From positions 1-7,257 of the forward strand of contig JAFAGN010000193.1 in the NCBI GenBank assembly GCA_023422695.1: DNA of 7,257 nt, read 5' to 3'. Below the pieces are notes generated by a model. That model did no database searches, had not been told where the DNA came from, and saw only the letters and a program-made list of their open reading frames with translations. A program made the translations under genes and the position numbers. The DNA is from Pseudomonadota bacterium (lineage in GTDB: Bacteria > Pseudomonadota > Alphaproteobacteria > Sphingomonadales > Sphingomonadaceae). Each line of letters opens with the position of its first letter. Position 1 is the stretch's first letter. Below, piece by piece: positions 1 to 4,832 of this stretch.

Positions 1-18
1 GGGTGGCGGCGTTTTTAA

Positions 19-93
19 TGGTGGGCGTGGCAAGGATTGAACTTGCGACCCCTGCGATGTCAACACAGTGCTCTACCACTGAGCTACACGCCC
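19..93 (-). tRNA. tRNA-Val (anticodon GAC), CCA encoded
   Basis: Read on the minus strand this folds into a complete 75-nt cloverleaf. The acceptor arm GGGCGTG pairs with CACGCCC. The D arm is GCTC/GAGC. The anticodon arm CTGTG/CGCAG carries the loop TTGACAT, giving anticodon GAC (reads GUC, valine). The T arm is GCAAG/CTTGC with loop TTCAATC. The discriminator base is A, and the 3' CCA is encoded in the DNA (bases 21-19). It lies 71 nt downstream of cpdR on the same strand with no obvious intrinsic terminator between them, so readthrough from cpdR is possible in addition to any promoter of its own. Confidence 0.97.
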
Positions 94-115
94 ATCCCTT
101 GGGGTGACGCGCCCC

Positions 116-121
116 CTAATA
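116..121 (-). promoter_or_regulatory. Possible -10 element for tRNA-Val
   Basis: On the minus strand TATTAG lies about 22 nt before the tRNA-Val 5' end and is followed by a GC-rich stretch (GGGGGCGCG), as is usual at stable-RNA promoters. The only -35-like hexamer upstream, TTGCCA, sits just 14 nt away, shorter than the usual 16-18. This is therefore a weak prediction. Confidence 0.25.
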
Positions 122-164
122 TCCCCGGCCACGCTTGGCAAGCCCTTCGCGGCGGATGATGTCG

Positions 165-542
165 TTATTGTTGGCTCGACCGGTCGGCGCGGCCGAATAG
201 ATTGTCGACCTCGCGCACCAGATCCTTGAGGTGGAACGGCTTCGACAGCAGCTTCGCCTGCGGCACATTTTCTTCCGCGCGCAGCGATACCGCGGCAAAA
301 CCCGTGATGAACATCACCTGCGTTTGCGGCGCGACCTTGGCGGTATGCTGCGCGAGTTCGATGCCGTCCATTTCGGGCATGACGATATCGGACAGCAGCA
401 GGTCGAAGGTGCCCGAATCGATATAGGGGACGGCGGCGGTGCCGCGATCGACGGCGGTGACATGATAACCGGCACTGGTCAGCGCCCGCGCAAGATATTC
501 GCGCATCACGTCATCATCCTCGGCCAGAAGAATACGAATCAT
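165..542 (-). CDS. cpdR: CpdR-like single-domain response regulator
   Basis: A 125-residue protein that is almost entirely a receiver domain. Seen: acidic pair D9/D10 in LLAEDDD, phospho-acceptor D52 in LLLSDIVMPEMDG, switch T80 in FITGFAAV and conserved K101 in LLSKPFHLKDLV; there is no output domain. The MPEMDGIELA, MFITGFAAV and LSKPFHLKDLV segments closely resemble Caulobacter CpdR as I remember it. CpdR is a cytoplasmic phospho-switch that, when unphosphorylated, primes the ClpXP protease for selected cell-cycle substrates; the CckA-ChpT relay phosphorylates it. The frame is open to a GTG at 575, but I chose the ATG at 542: it begins directly at the receiver beta-1 strand (MIRILLAEDDD), matching the family's usual length of about 120, and has an AGGGGA motif about 11 nt upstream. 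It diverges from the formylglutamate hydrolase gene and is followed on the same strand by tRNA-Val. Confidence 0.9.
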   Translation of the reverse strand: MIRILLAEDDDVMREYLARALTSAGYHVTAVDRGTAAVPYIDSGTFDLLLSDIVMPEMDGIELAQHTAKVAPQTQVMFITGFAAVSLRAEENVPQAKLLSKPFHLKDLVREVDNLFGRADRSSQQ

Positions 543-695
543 CTTGAAATCTGTCCCCTGGTCGCTCGGTTCCACCGGTTCCGGTCACTATCGGTCGGTC
601 GCATCCTTAATGCCATATCCGCCATAACGGCAGAGATTTAACAAATTGACTTGGCAGCGCTGGATTCATCGCGGTTTTTTTGCCACCCATTGGCC
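543..695. promoter_or_regulatory. Divergent intergenic region between cpdR and the amidohydrolase gene
   Basis: This 153-bp spacer must hold promoters for both divergent genes. I see no convincing -35/-10 pair on either strand and no full CtrA box (TTAA-N7-TTAA). Two things stand out. Five CGGT tetramers lie within 567-599, including the small palindrome ACCGGTTCCGGT at 574-585. An AT-rich patch lies around 634-650 (GATTTAACAAATTGAC). A GANTC methylation-type site (GATTC) is at 663-667. Their role is unknown. Confidence 0.35.
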
Positions 696-1571
696 ATGCG
701 ATCCCGCACCATCCCGTCCGCCGCCATCGCCGTCAATCGGCCTGCGGCGATCAGCCCGGTGGTGGTTTCGGTGCCGCACGCCGGAAGGCTCTACCCGCCC
801 GAGATTTTGGCGTCGGCACGGGTCGCGCAAGCCGATCTGGAACGACTCGAAGACAGTTGGTGTGACCTGATCGCCGCGAGCGCGGCCGAAGCCGGCGCAA
901 CGGTGGTGACGGCGTTGTGGGCGCGGGCGGTCGCCGATTGCAACCGCGGCGAGGGGCAGATGGCGCCGGGCGAGGTCGCAGCCCCGCTGCGTCCGCAATT
1001 TTCCGCGCCGGGACGTAAGGAACGCGCCGGATTGGGCGTGGTGCCGACGCGGCTGGCGGATTGCGGGCCGCTGTGGAAACAGCCGATCGACCAAGCGGCG
1101 CTGCAATGGCGCCTCGAATCGTTTCACCGGCCCTATCATGCGGCGCTGGCCGATGCTTTGGCCGCGGCACGCGCCCGGTTCGGCCATGCGATTCTGCTCG
1201 ATCTCCATTCGATGCCGTCGATCCCGCTCGGCCAGCCAGCGCACGGCGCGCGCATTGTGGTCGGCGACCATTTCGGCGTTACAGCGGGTGCGTGGCTTGT
1301 CGATCTGGTGATGCGGGCTGCCGAAGGCCTGGACGTGCCCGTTTCGCGCAACCAGCCTTATGCGGGCGGTCACATCGTGCGTACCCACGGGAATCCGGGG
1401 CAGGCGATTCATGCGGTGCAAATCGAGATCGATCGATGCCTGTATCTGGATGCGGGTCGTTCGCCCGATCATGCGCGAGTGGAATCGATGGCGCGCTGGT
1501 TTGCCGATCTGGTCCGGGCCGCAGGGCAAGCGCGCCCGGCGCCCGATATCCTGATTCAGGCGGCCGAATAA
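696..1571 (+). CDS. N-formylglutamate amidohydrolase family protein
   Basis: A 291-residue soluble protein of the N-formylglutamate amidohydrolase family, zinc-type hydrolases that cleave N-formyl-L-glutamate to glutamate and formate, the last step of one histidine-degradation route. Visible family blocks are VVSVPHAG (PHAG at 27-30), DCNR (81-84), LLDLHSMPS (D169, H171) and GDHFG; the histidines and acidic residues in these blocks are the likely metal and substrate ligands. A second conserved block is NQPYAGGHIVRTHGNP near the middle of the C-terminal half. The frame is also open to a TTG at 651. I preferred the ATG at 696 because the extra 15 residues look non-conserved, but neither start has a good Shine-Dalgarno sequence. 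No other hut genes are nearby, so a role in histidine catabolism is not shown by context. From memory, pairing with cpdR is common in alphaproteobacteria. Confidence 0.85.
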   Translation: MRSRTIPSAAIAVNRPAAISPVVVSVPHAGRLYPPEILASARVAQADLERLEDSWCDLIAASAAEAGATVVTALWARAVADCNRGEGQMAPGEVAAPLRPQFSAPGRKERAGLGVVPTRLADCGPLWKQPIDQAALQWRLESFHRPYHAALADALAAARARFGHAILLDLHSMPSIPLGQPAHGARIVVGDHFGVTAGAWLVDLVMRAAEGLDVPVSRNQPYAGGHIVRTHGNPGQAIHAVQIEIDRCLYLDAGRSPDHARVESMARWFADLVRAAGQARPAPDILIQAAE

Positions 1572-1682
1572 AAAACCACCCCGTACCGAAGTACGAGGTG
1601 GCCAGGGTCCAGGGAGGACGCGCCCGCATCATCGCTGATGGGACACTCGCCGCGATGGAAAGGGGGAAAACCACGGCGGCGT
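1567..1682 (-). ncRNA. Candidate small RNA gene between tRNA-Pro and the amidohydrolase gene
   Basis: No plausible protein gene occupies this spacer, yet it has all the parts of a free-standing small RNA on the minus strand. There is a promoter-like TTGTAA-N17-TAGATT (1717-1689) and a predicted start near 1682. Hairpin 1 (1681-1648) has stem CGCCGC/GCGGCG plus TGG/CCA and a pure pyrimidine loop UUUUCCCCCUUU. Hairpin 2 (1640-1627) is CATCA/TGATG with a GCGA (GNRA) tetraloop. A CCUCCC motif (1617-1612) complementary to Shine-Dalgarno sequences lies within the minimal hairpin GUCC-UCCCU-GGAC, and a strong intrinsic terminator follows. C/U-rich unpaired loops next to a terminator are typical of alphaproteobacterial trans-acting sRNAs, for example the suhB/mmgR-like families. 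Membership of a known family is a guess from memory. An alternative is that this is simply the 3' trailer and terminator of the tRNA-Pro transcript. Confidence 0.5.
1570..1601 (-). terminator. Intrinsic terminator with UUCG tetraloop
   Basis: On the minus strand an 11-bp stem CCACCTCGTAC/GTACGGGGTGG (ten Watson-Crick pairs and one U-G) closes the loop TTCG, giving the exceptionally stable C(UUCG)G tetraloop, and is followed at once by six T residues (1575-1570). It ends transcription of the small RNA candidate and/or tRNA-Pro. The T run overlaps the TAA stop codon (1569-1571) of the converging amidohydrolase gene. Read on the plus strand the hairpin has one C-A mismatch and no T run, so it is not a canonical terminator for that gene, although it could protect the mRNA 3' end. 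Confidence 0.9.
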
Positions 1683-1688
1683 AGAACA

Positions 1689-1717
1689 AATCTAGGGTGT
1701 TGTGCGCCAACTTACAA
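1689..1717 (-). promoter_or_regulatory. Putative sigma-70-type promoter of the small RNA candidate
   Basis: On the minus strand TTGTAA (1717-1712) is separated by exactly 17 nt from TAGATT (1694-1689). Each hexamer matches the TTGACA/TATAAT consensus at four of six positions. The implied start is an A near 1682. It lies 37 nt past the tRNA-Pro CCA end, so it would drive the spacer independently of the tRNA. Confidence 0.4.
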
Positions 1718-1753
1718 GAAGTGACGATACAGAATCTGCAACAAGCAGGAAAA

Positions 1754-1830
1754 TGGTCGGGGAGAGAGGATTCGAACCTCCGGCCCCTGCCTCCCGAAGA
1801 CAGTGCTCTACCAGGCTGAGCTACTCCCCG
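1754..1830 (-). tRNA. tRNA-Pro (anticodon CGG), CCA encoded
   Basis: The minus strand folds into a complete 77-nt cloverleaf. The acceptor arm CGGGGAG pairs with CTCCCCG, with the C1 start characteristic of bacterial tRNA-Pro. The D arm is GCTC/GAGC with loop AGCCTGGTA. The anticodon arm CTGTC/GGCAG has loop TTCGGGA, so the anticodon is CGG (reads CCG, proline). The T arm is GGAGG/CCTCT with loop TTCGAAT. The discriminator is A and CCA is encoded. Open reading frames that run through this segment are translations of the tRNA and not proteins. Confidence 0.98.
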
Positions 1831-1874
1831 ACCGATCTGCGCGGCGACCGGGGTCACCGCGAAGGCAGGGCGGT

Positions 1875-1903
1875 CCTCTAGACGCGCAATCGGCGAACTT
1901 CAA
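1875..1903 (-). promoter_or_regulatory. Putative promoter of tRNA-Pro
   Basis: On the minus strand TTGAAG (1903-1898) is followed after 17 nt by TAGAGG (1880-1875). The predicted start near 1868 leaves a leader of about 38 nt before the mature tRNA 5' end at 1830, a reasonable RNase P substrate. The -10 hexamer is a weak match, so the call is moderate. Confidence 0.4.
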
Positions 1904-1937
1904 GCGCCAATCGGCACATTGATCAGGATTGCCGCAA

Positions 1938-2366
1938 CTACAGCAATTCGGCACTTCGAAAGCTGAAATGACCATCTGCAACAAAGATCAGATGATCGAC
2001 CAACTCGATGTCGATCGTGCGCAGGAAAAGCGCCGCCGCCGCGGTGGCTTTGGCATCGGCGGCGCTCGGGCGGGGGTCGCCGGAGGGATGATTGTGCGCC
2101 ATGATCACCGCGACGACGCTGCTTCCGATCAGGCCGCGCCAGCAACGTGGCGGAATGGCGCAGCCGTCGGCGCTCTCGCCGCTCGCGCGTTCCAGACGGA
2201 CGAGCCGATCGAACGCATCGAAGCCGACGAGCAACAGCGTTTCGCGATCGGCGGCAAAATGCGGCCGCAACAGGTGACGCGCCAGATCATCTTCGGCTTC
2301 GCTGGGGACGTGGCCCCGAAGCTGGCAGGCTTCGGTCGCCGGATCGATGGAGGCGAGGTGCGTCAT
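1938..2366 (-). CDS. Short RadC-like JAB/MPN-domain protein
   Basis: A 142-residue protein (from ATG 2366) consisting essentially of the RadC-type MPN/JAB fold. The metal-binding JAMM signature is intact: H91-N-H93-P-S-G-D-P-x-P-S101-x-x-D104, with E42 in RETLLLVGFD a candidate for the upstream glutamate. The C-terminal IELVDHLIF...FSFRSAELL matches the RadC C-terminus. Typical RadC is about 220 residues with an N-terminal helix-hairpin-helix region; that part is missing here. The frame continues upstream to an ATG at 2537, but those 57 residues are arginine/proline-rich, resemble no RadC sequence and overlap the divergent thyA start, so I reject them. No good Shine-Dalgarno precedes ATG 2366. 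Despite the 'DNA repair' name, the biochemical function of RadC proteins is not settled. It is transcribed towards tRNA-Pro, from which it is separated by 107 nt. Confidence 0.75.
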   Translation of the reverse strand: MTHLASIDPATEACQLRGHVPSEAEDDLARHLLRPHFAADRETLLLVGFDAFDRLVRLERASGESADGCAIPPRCWRGLIGSSVVAVIMAHNHPSGDPRPSAADAKATAAAALFLRTIDIELVDHLIFVADGHFSFRSAELL

Positions 2367-2388
2367 TGGGGCGATGATGCGCCGCCGT

Positions 2389-2409
2389 TCACCGGGCGCC
2401 AACCGGTGA
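2389..2409. repeat. Inverted repeat between the JAB-protein gene and thyA
   Basis: TCACCGG and CCGGTGA form a perfect 7-bp inverted repeat around the 7-nt spacer GCGCCAA, in the 141-bp region between the two divergent genes and 23 bp from the chosen JAB-protein start codon. It could be an operator or a leader hairpin of the minus-strand mRNA. No regulator is identifiable. Confidence 0.4.
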
Positions 2410-2453
2410 CTGCGCCGCAATGGACGCTTATGGGCGGCGCGCCTGCTCGGCAC

Positions 2454-2482
2454 TTGTTCGCATGGCGCCTGCGGCCTAGCAA
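2454..2482 (+). promoter_or_regulatory. Possible thyA promoter
   Basis: TTGTTC (2454-2459) and TAGCAA (2477-2482) are spaced by 17 nt and would give a leader of about 20 nt before the thyA start. Both hexamers are weak consensus matches. Confidence 0.25.
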
Positions 2483-2507
2483 TGGACGGGATAACTGGGA
2501 GTGAGTC

Positions 2508-3443
2508 TTGTCTGAATCCATCCATTATGAACTGCAATATCTCGACCTGATGCGCCGCATCTGGGTCGAGGGTGACGAGCGGATCGACCGCACCGGGGTC
2601 GGGACACGCTCGCTGTTCGGCGAAACGATGCGATTCTCGCTGAAGGACGACGCGATCCCGTTGCTGACCACCAAGCGTGTCTATTGGAAAACCGCGCTGC
2701 GCGAACTGCTGTGGTTCCTGACCGGTGACACCAATATTCGCTCGCTCGTGTCACAGGGCGTGAAGATCTGGACCGACTGGCCGCTTGAAAAATTTCGCAA
2801 GGCGACGGGCGAGACGATCAGCGCCGAAGAATTCGAGGCGCGGATCGTCGCCGATGACGACTTTGCCGCGCAATGGGGCGATCTTGGTCCCGTTTATGGC
2901 CATCAATGGGTCAATTGGCCGCGGTATGAACCGGCGGGCGAGGGGCTATATCGCCGCGCAAGCCAGGGGCATAACCAGATTGCGGCGCTGATCGACGGGC
3001 TGCGCAACAATCCCGGGTCGCGGCGGCACATCTTCACCGGCTGGAACGTCGCCGATCTCGATCGTATGGCGCTGCCGCCGTGTCACATGACATATCAGTT
3101 TCACGTCCGCAGCGACGGTGGGCTGTCGTGTTTGCTGTTCCAGCGGTCGTGCGACCTTGGGCTCGGTTTTGCCTTCAATATATTCGAAGCGGCGCTGCTG
3201 ACGCGGATGGTCGCCGACCAGTGCGGCCTGCATGCGCATGAGCTGGTGTGGACGGGCGGCGACGTGCATCTGTATCTGAATCACGCCGAGCTGGTCGAGC
3301 AGCAGATGGGTCGGATCCCCGATGGCGCACCCAAGCTTCAGATCTTGCGGAAGCCGGACAATATTTTTGCGTATCATTTCGATGACTTCGCGGTCGAAGC
3401 TTATACGCCGCAGGCACATATCGCGGCGCCGGTGGCGGTCTGA
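2508..3443 (+). CDS. thyA: Thymidylate synthase (ThyA type)
   Basis: A 311-residue cytoplasmic enzyme that makes dTMP from dUMP, using 5,10-methylenetetrahydrofolate as one-carbon donor and reductant and releasing dihydrofolate. Seen: phosphate-binding R28 in DRTGVGTRS, the catalytic cysteine C192 in MALPPCHMTYQF, the dUMP-binding block QRSCDLGLGFAFN (R213, S214, D216, N224), and DVHLYLNH at 252-259. The protein is longer than the 264-residue E. coli enzyme because of an insertion of about 30 residues in the small domain (around 91-122, before GDLGPVYG), as in the longer Lactobacillus-type enzymes. It starts with TTG: GGGAG lies about 8 nt upstream, and the first in-frame ATG (codon 15) would cut into the conserved YLDLMRRI segment. 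The frequent partner gene folA (dihydrofolate reductase) does not follow; the bkd operon does, 93 nt downstream. Confidence 0.97.
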   Translation: MSESIHYELQYLDLMRRIWVEGDERIDRTGVGTRSLFGETMRFSLKDDAIPLLTTKRVYWKTALRELLWFLTGDTNIRSLVSQGVKIWTDWPLEKFRKATGETISAEEFEARIVADDDFAAQWGDLGPVYGHQWVNWPRYEPAGEGLYRRASQGHNQIAALIDGLRNNPGSRRHIFTGWNVADLDRMALPPCHMTYQFHVRSDGGLSCLLFQRSCDLGLGFAFNIFEAALLTRMVADQCGLHAHELVWTGGDVHLYLNHAELVEQQMGRIPDGAPKLQILRKPDNIFAYHFDDFAVEAYTPQAHIAAPVAV

Positions 3444-3463
3444 TCGCCAGCGTTGCATTCGTA

Positions 3464-3488
3464 TGGCGACCGAAATAATATGTCGCCA
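3464..3488. promoter_or_regulatory. Perfect inverted repeat upstream of the bkd operon (putative operator)
   Basis: TGGCGAC (3464-3470) and GTCGCCA (3482-3488) are perfect 7-bp inverted copies around an 11-nt AT-rich centre, with half-site centres 18 bp apart. A third TCGCCA copy starts at 3444, directly after the thyA stop codon. The repeat would cover the -35 region of the promoter that uses the TATAAC at 3497. It is not followed by a T run, so it does not look like a thyA terminator. Regulation of bkd operons by substrate-responsive factors is known; which factor acts here cannot be told. Confidence 0.5.
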
Positions 3489-3496
3489 CGCTGAAA

Positions 3497-3502
3497 TATA
3501 AC
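3497..3502 (+). promoter_or_regulatory. -10 element of the bkd operon promoter
   Basis: TATAAC matches the -10 consensus at five of six positions and stands out in this GC-rich DNA. It predicts a start near 3509 and a leader of about 28 nt. There is no good -35 hexamer at the correct distance (AATAAT at 17 nt), as in promoters that depend on an activator. The leader contains a small hairpin GGCGC/GCGCC (3505-3520). Confidence 0.45.
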
Positions 3503-3536
3503 TAGGCGCTGATTCGCGCCGCAATGGGAAGACGAT

Positions 3537-4832
3537 ATGCCCGAAACGGACCGGCGCCCGGCGAGCAACCTGCCGCCGCTGTCGCTTCATATCCCCGAAC
3601 CACGCTACCGCCCGGGCGATACGCCTGACTTTGGCGATATTGTCGTTCCGGCTGTCGACGCGACGCCGCGGCCATCGGAGGCGACCAAGCCCGATGCGAT
3701 GCGCGATCTGTGCTATGGCCTCGTCCGCGTGCTCGATTTCGACGGTCAGGCGAAGGGGCAATGGGATCCCAAGCTGAGCCCCGAACGTCTGCGGACGATG
3801 CTGCGCTACATGATGCTCGTCCGCGCCTTCGACGACCGCATGTTCCGTGCCCAGCGCCAGGGCAAGACGAGCTTTTACATGAAATGCACCGGCGAAGAGG
3901 CGACGTCGGTCGCCTCGACGATGGCGCTCGACCGCGGCGACATGTGTTTCCCGAGCTATCGCCAGCAGGGCATTTTGATTGCGCGCGACTATCCGCTGAT
4001 CCAGATGATGAACCAGATTTACTCGAATCGCGGCGACCATCTGCTGGGGCGCCAGTTGCCGATCATGTATTCGGCGCCCGAACATGGGTTCTTCAGCGTC
4101 TCGGGCAACCTCGCCACCCAATATCCGCAGGCGGTGGGCTGGGCGATGGCGTCGGCATCCAAAGGTGACAGTCGTATCGCCACCGTATGGTGCGGCGAGG
4201 GATCGTCGGCCGAGGGCGATTTCCACTCGGCGCTGACCTTTGCGACGGTATATAATGCGCCGGTGATCTTCAACGTCGTCAACAACCAGTGGGCGATCTC
4301 GAGCTTTTCGGGCTTTGCCGGCGGCGAGCGCACGACCTTTGCGGCGCGCGCTGTGGGTTATGGCATTGCGGGCCTGCGCATCGACGGCAATGATCCGCTC
4401 GCGGTCTATGCCGCGACGCAGTGGGCCGCCGATCGCGCGCGGACCAATAATGGGCCGACGCTGATCGAGCATTTCACCTATCGCAGCGAAGGGCATAGCA
4501 CGTCGGACGATCCGACCGCCTATCGCCCCGCAGAGGAGCCGACGATCTGGCCGTTCGGTGATCCCATCGCGCGGCTGCGGCAGCATCTCGAAGCGCTGGG
4601 CGAATGGGATGGCGAACGTCATGAGGCGCAGCGTTCCGAACTAGAAGATTTGGTCAAAACGACCCAGAAGCAATCTGAAAAGCTTGGCATTTTGGGCCAT
4701 GGTATGCACCAGCCGTTCGAAACGATGTTCCAGGACGTGTTCGAGGACATGCCCTGGCACTTGCAGGAACAATGCACGCAGATGCTCGCCGAACAGGAAG
4801 CAAAGTTTGGCCCCGACTGGAAGCCCGAATGA
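3537..4832 (+). CDS. bkdA1: Branched-chain 2-oxoacid dehydrogenase E1 component, alpha subunit
   Basis: A 431-residue thiamine-diphosphate enzyme subunit. With the beta subunit it decarboxylates the 2-oxoacids of valine, leucine and isoleucine and passes the acyl group to lipoyl-E2. Seen: an N-terminal extension with LHIPEPRYRPGDTPDF, characteristic of bacterial BkdA1 proteins; the ThDP/Mg motif from G220-E-G through AEGDFH to VVNNQWAIS (N249, N250); and the phosphorylation-loop segment YRSEGHSTSDDPTAYR (315-330). The length is close to the roughly 410 residues of Pseudomonas BkdA1. The start ATG has GGGAAG a few bases upstream. It is the first gene of the operon; its stop overlaps the next start (ATGA at 4829-4832), implying coupled translation and equal subunit amounts. 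Pyruvate dehydrogenase E1 alpha is less likely, given the N-terminal motif and the dedicated E2 without other pdh genes. Confidence 0.95.
   Translation: MPETDRRPASNLPPLSLHIPEPRYRPGDTPDFGDIVVPAVDATPRPSEATKPDAMRDLCYGLVRVLDFDGQAKGQWDPKLSPERLRTMLRYMMLVRAFDDRMFRAQRQGKTSFYMKCTGEEATSVASTMALDRGDMCFPSYRQQGILIARDYPLIQMMNQIYSNRGDHLLGRQLPIMYSAPEHGFFSVSGNLATQYPQAVGWAMASASKGDSRIATVWCGEGSSAEGDFHSALTFATVYNAPVIFNVVNNQWAISSFSGFAGGERTTFAARAVGYGIAGLRIDGNDPLAVYAATQWAADRARTNNGPTLIEHFTYRSEGHSTSDDPTAYRPAEEPTIWPFGDPIARLRQHLEALGEWDGERHEAQRSELEDLVKTTQKQSEKLGILGHGMHQPFETMFQDVFEDMPWHLQEQCTQMLAEQEAKFGPDWKPE

Noticed and set aside
116..298. A 60-codon minus-strand open frame overlapping the cpdR end and extending beyond it
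   Set aside because: Arg/Ser/Cys-rich shadow of cpdR in another frame; its start lies inside cpdR with no ribosome-binding site evident.
634..652. Possible CtrA binding site (TTTAACAAATTGAC) near the amidohydrolase start
   Set aside because: Only one TTAA half is present; the second half is not found at the 7-bp spacing of the consensus in either orientation.
666..1529. A 287-codon minus-strand open frame opposite the amidohydrolase gene
   Set aside because: A shadow of the real gene; Arg-rich composition, no domain, and the plus strand carries clear family motifs.
1576..1601. Plus-strand terminator of the amidohydrolase gene
   Set aside because: The hairpin exists, but on the plus strand it has a C-A mismatch and is followed by CCAGGG rather than T residues. 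It fits the minus strand much better.
1279..1857. A 192-codon minus-strand open frame running through tRNA-Pro and into the amidohydrolase gene
   Set aside because: Its start lies upstream of the tRNA and GVAQPGRALSSGGRGRRFES is the well-known spurious translation of tRNA-Pro. The rest is antisense to a real gene. The sub-frame around MMRARPPWTLATSYFGTGWFF crosses the terminator hairpin with no stop codon, so a leader peptide is unlikely.
1929..2504. A 191-codon plus-strand open frame opposite the JAB-protein gene
   Set aside because: The minus strand has an intact JAMM motif and RadC C-terminus; the plus-strand translation is low-complexity and unrecognisable.
2946..4622. A 558-codon minus-strand open frame opposite thyA and bkdA1
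   Set aside because: It is rich in Arg/His/Ile as expected for the antisense of GC-rich genes, crosses an intergenic region and two confident genes, and shows no recognisable domain.
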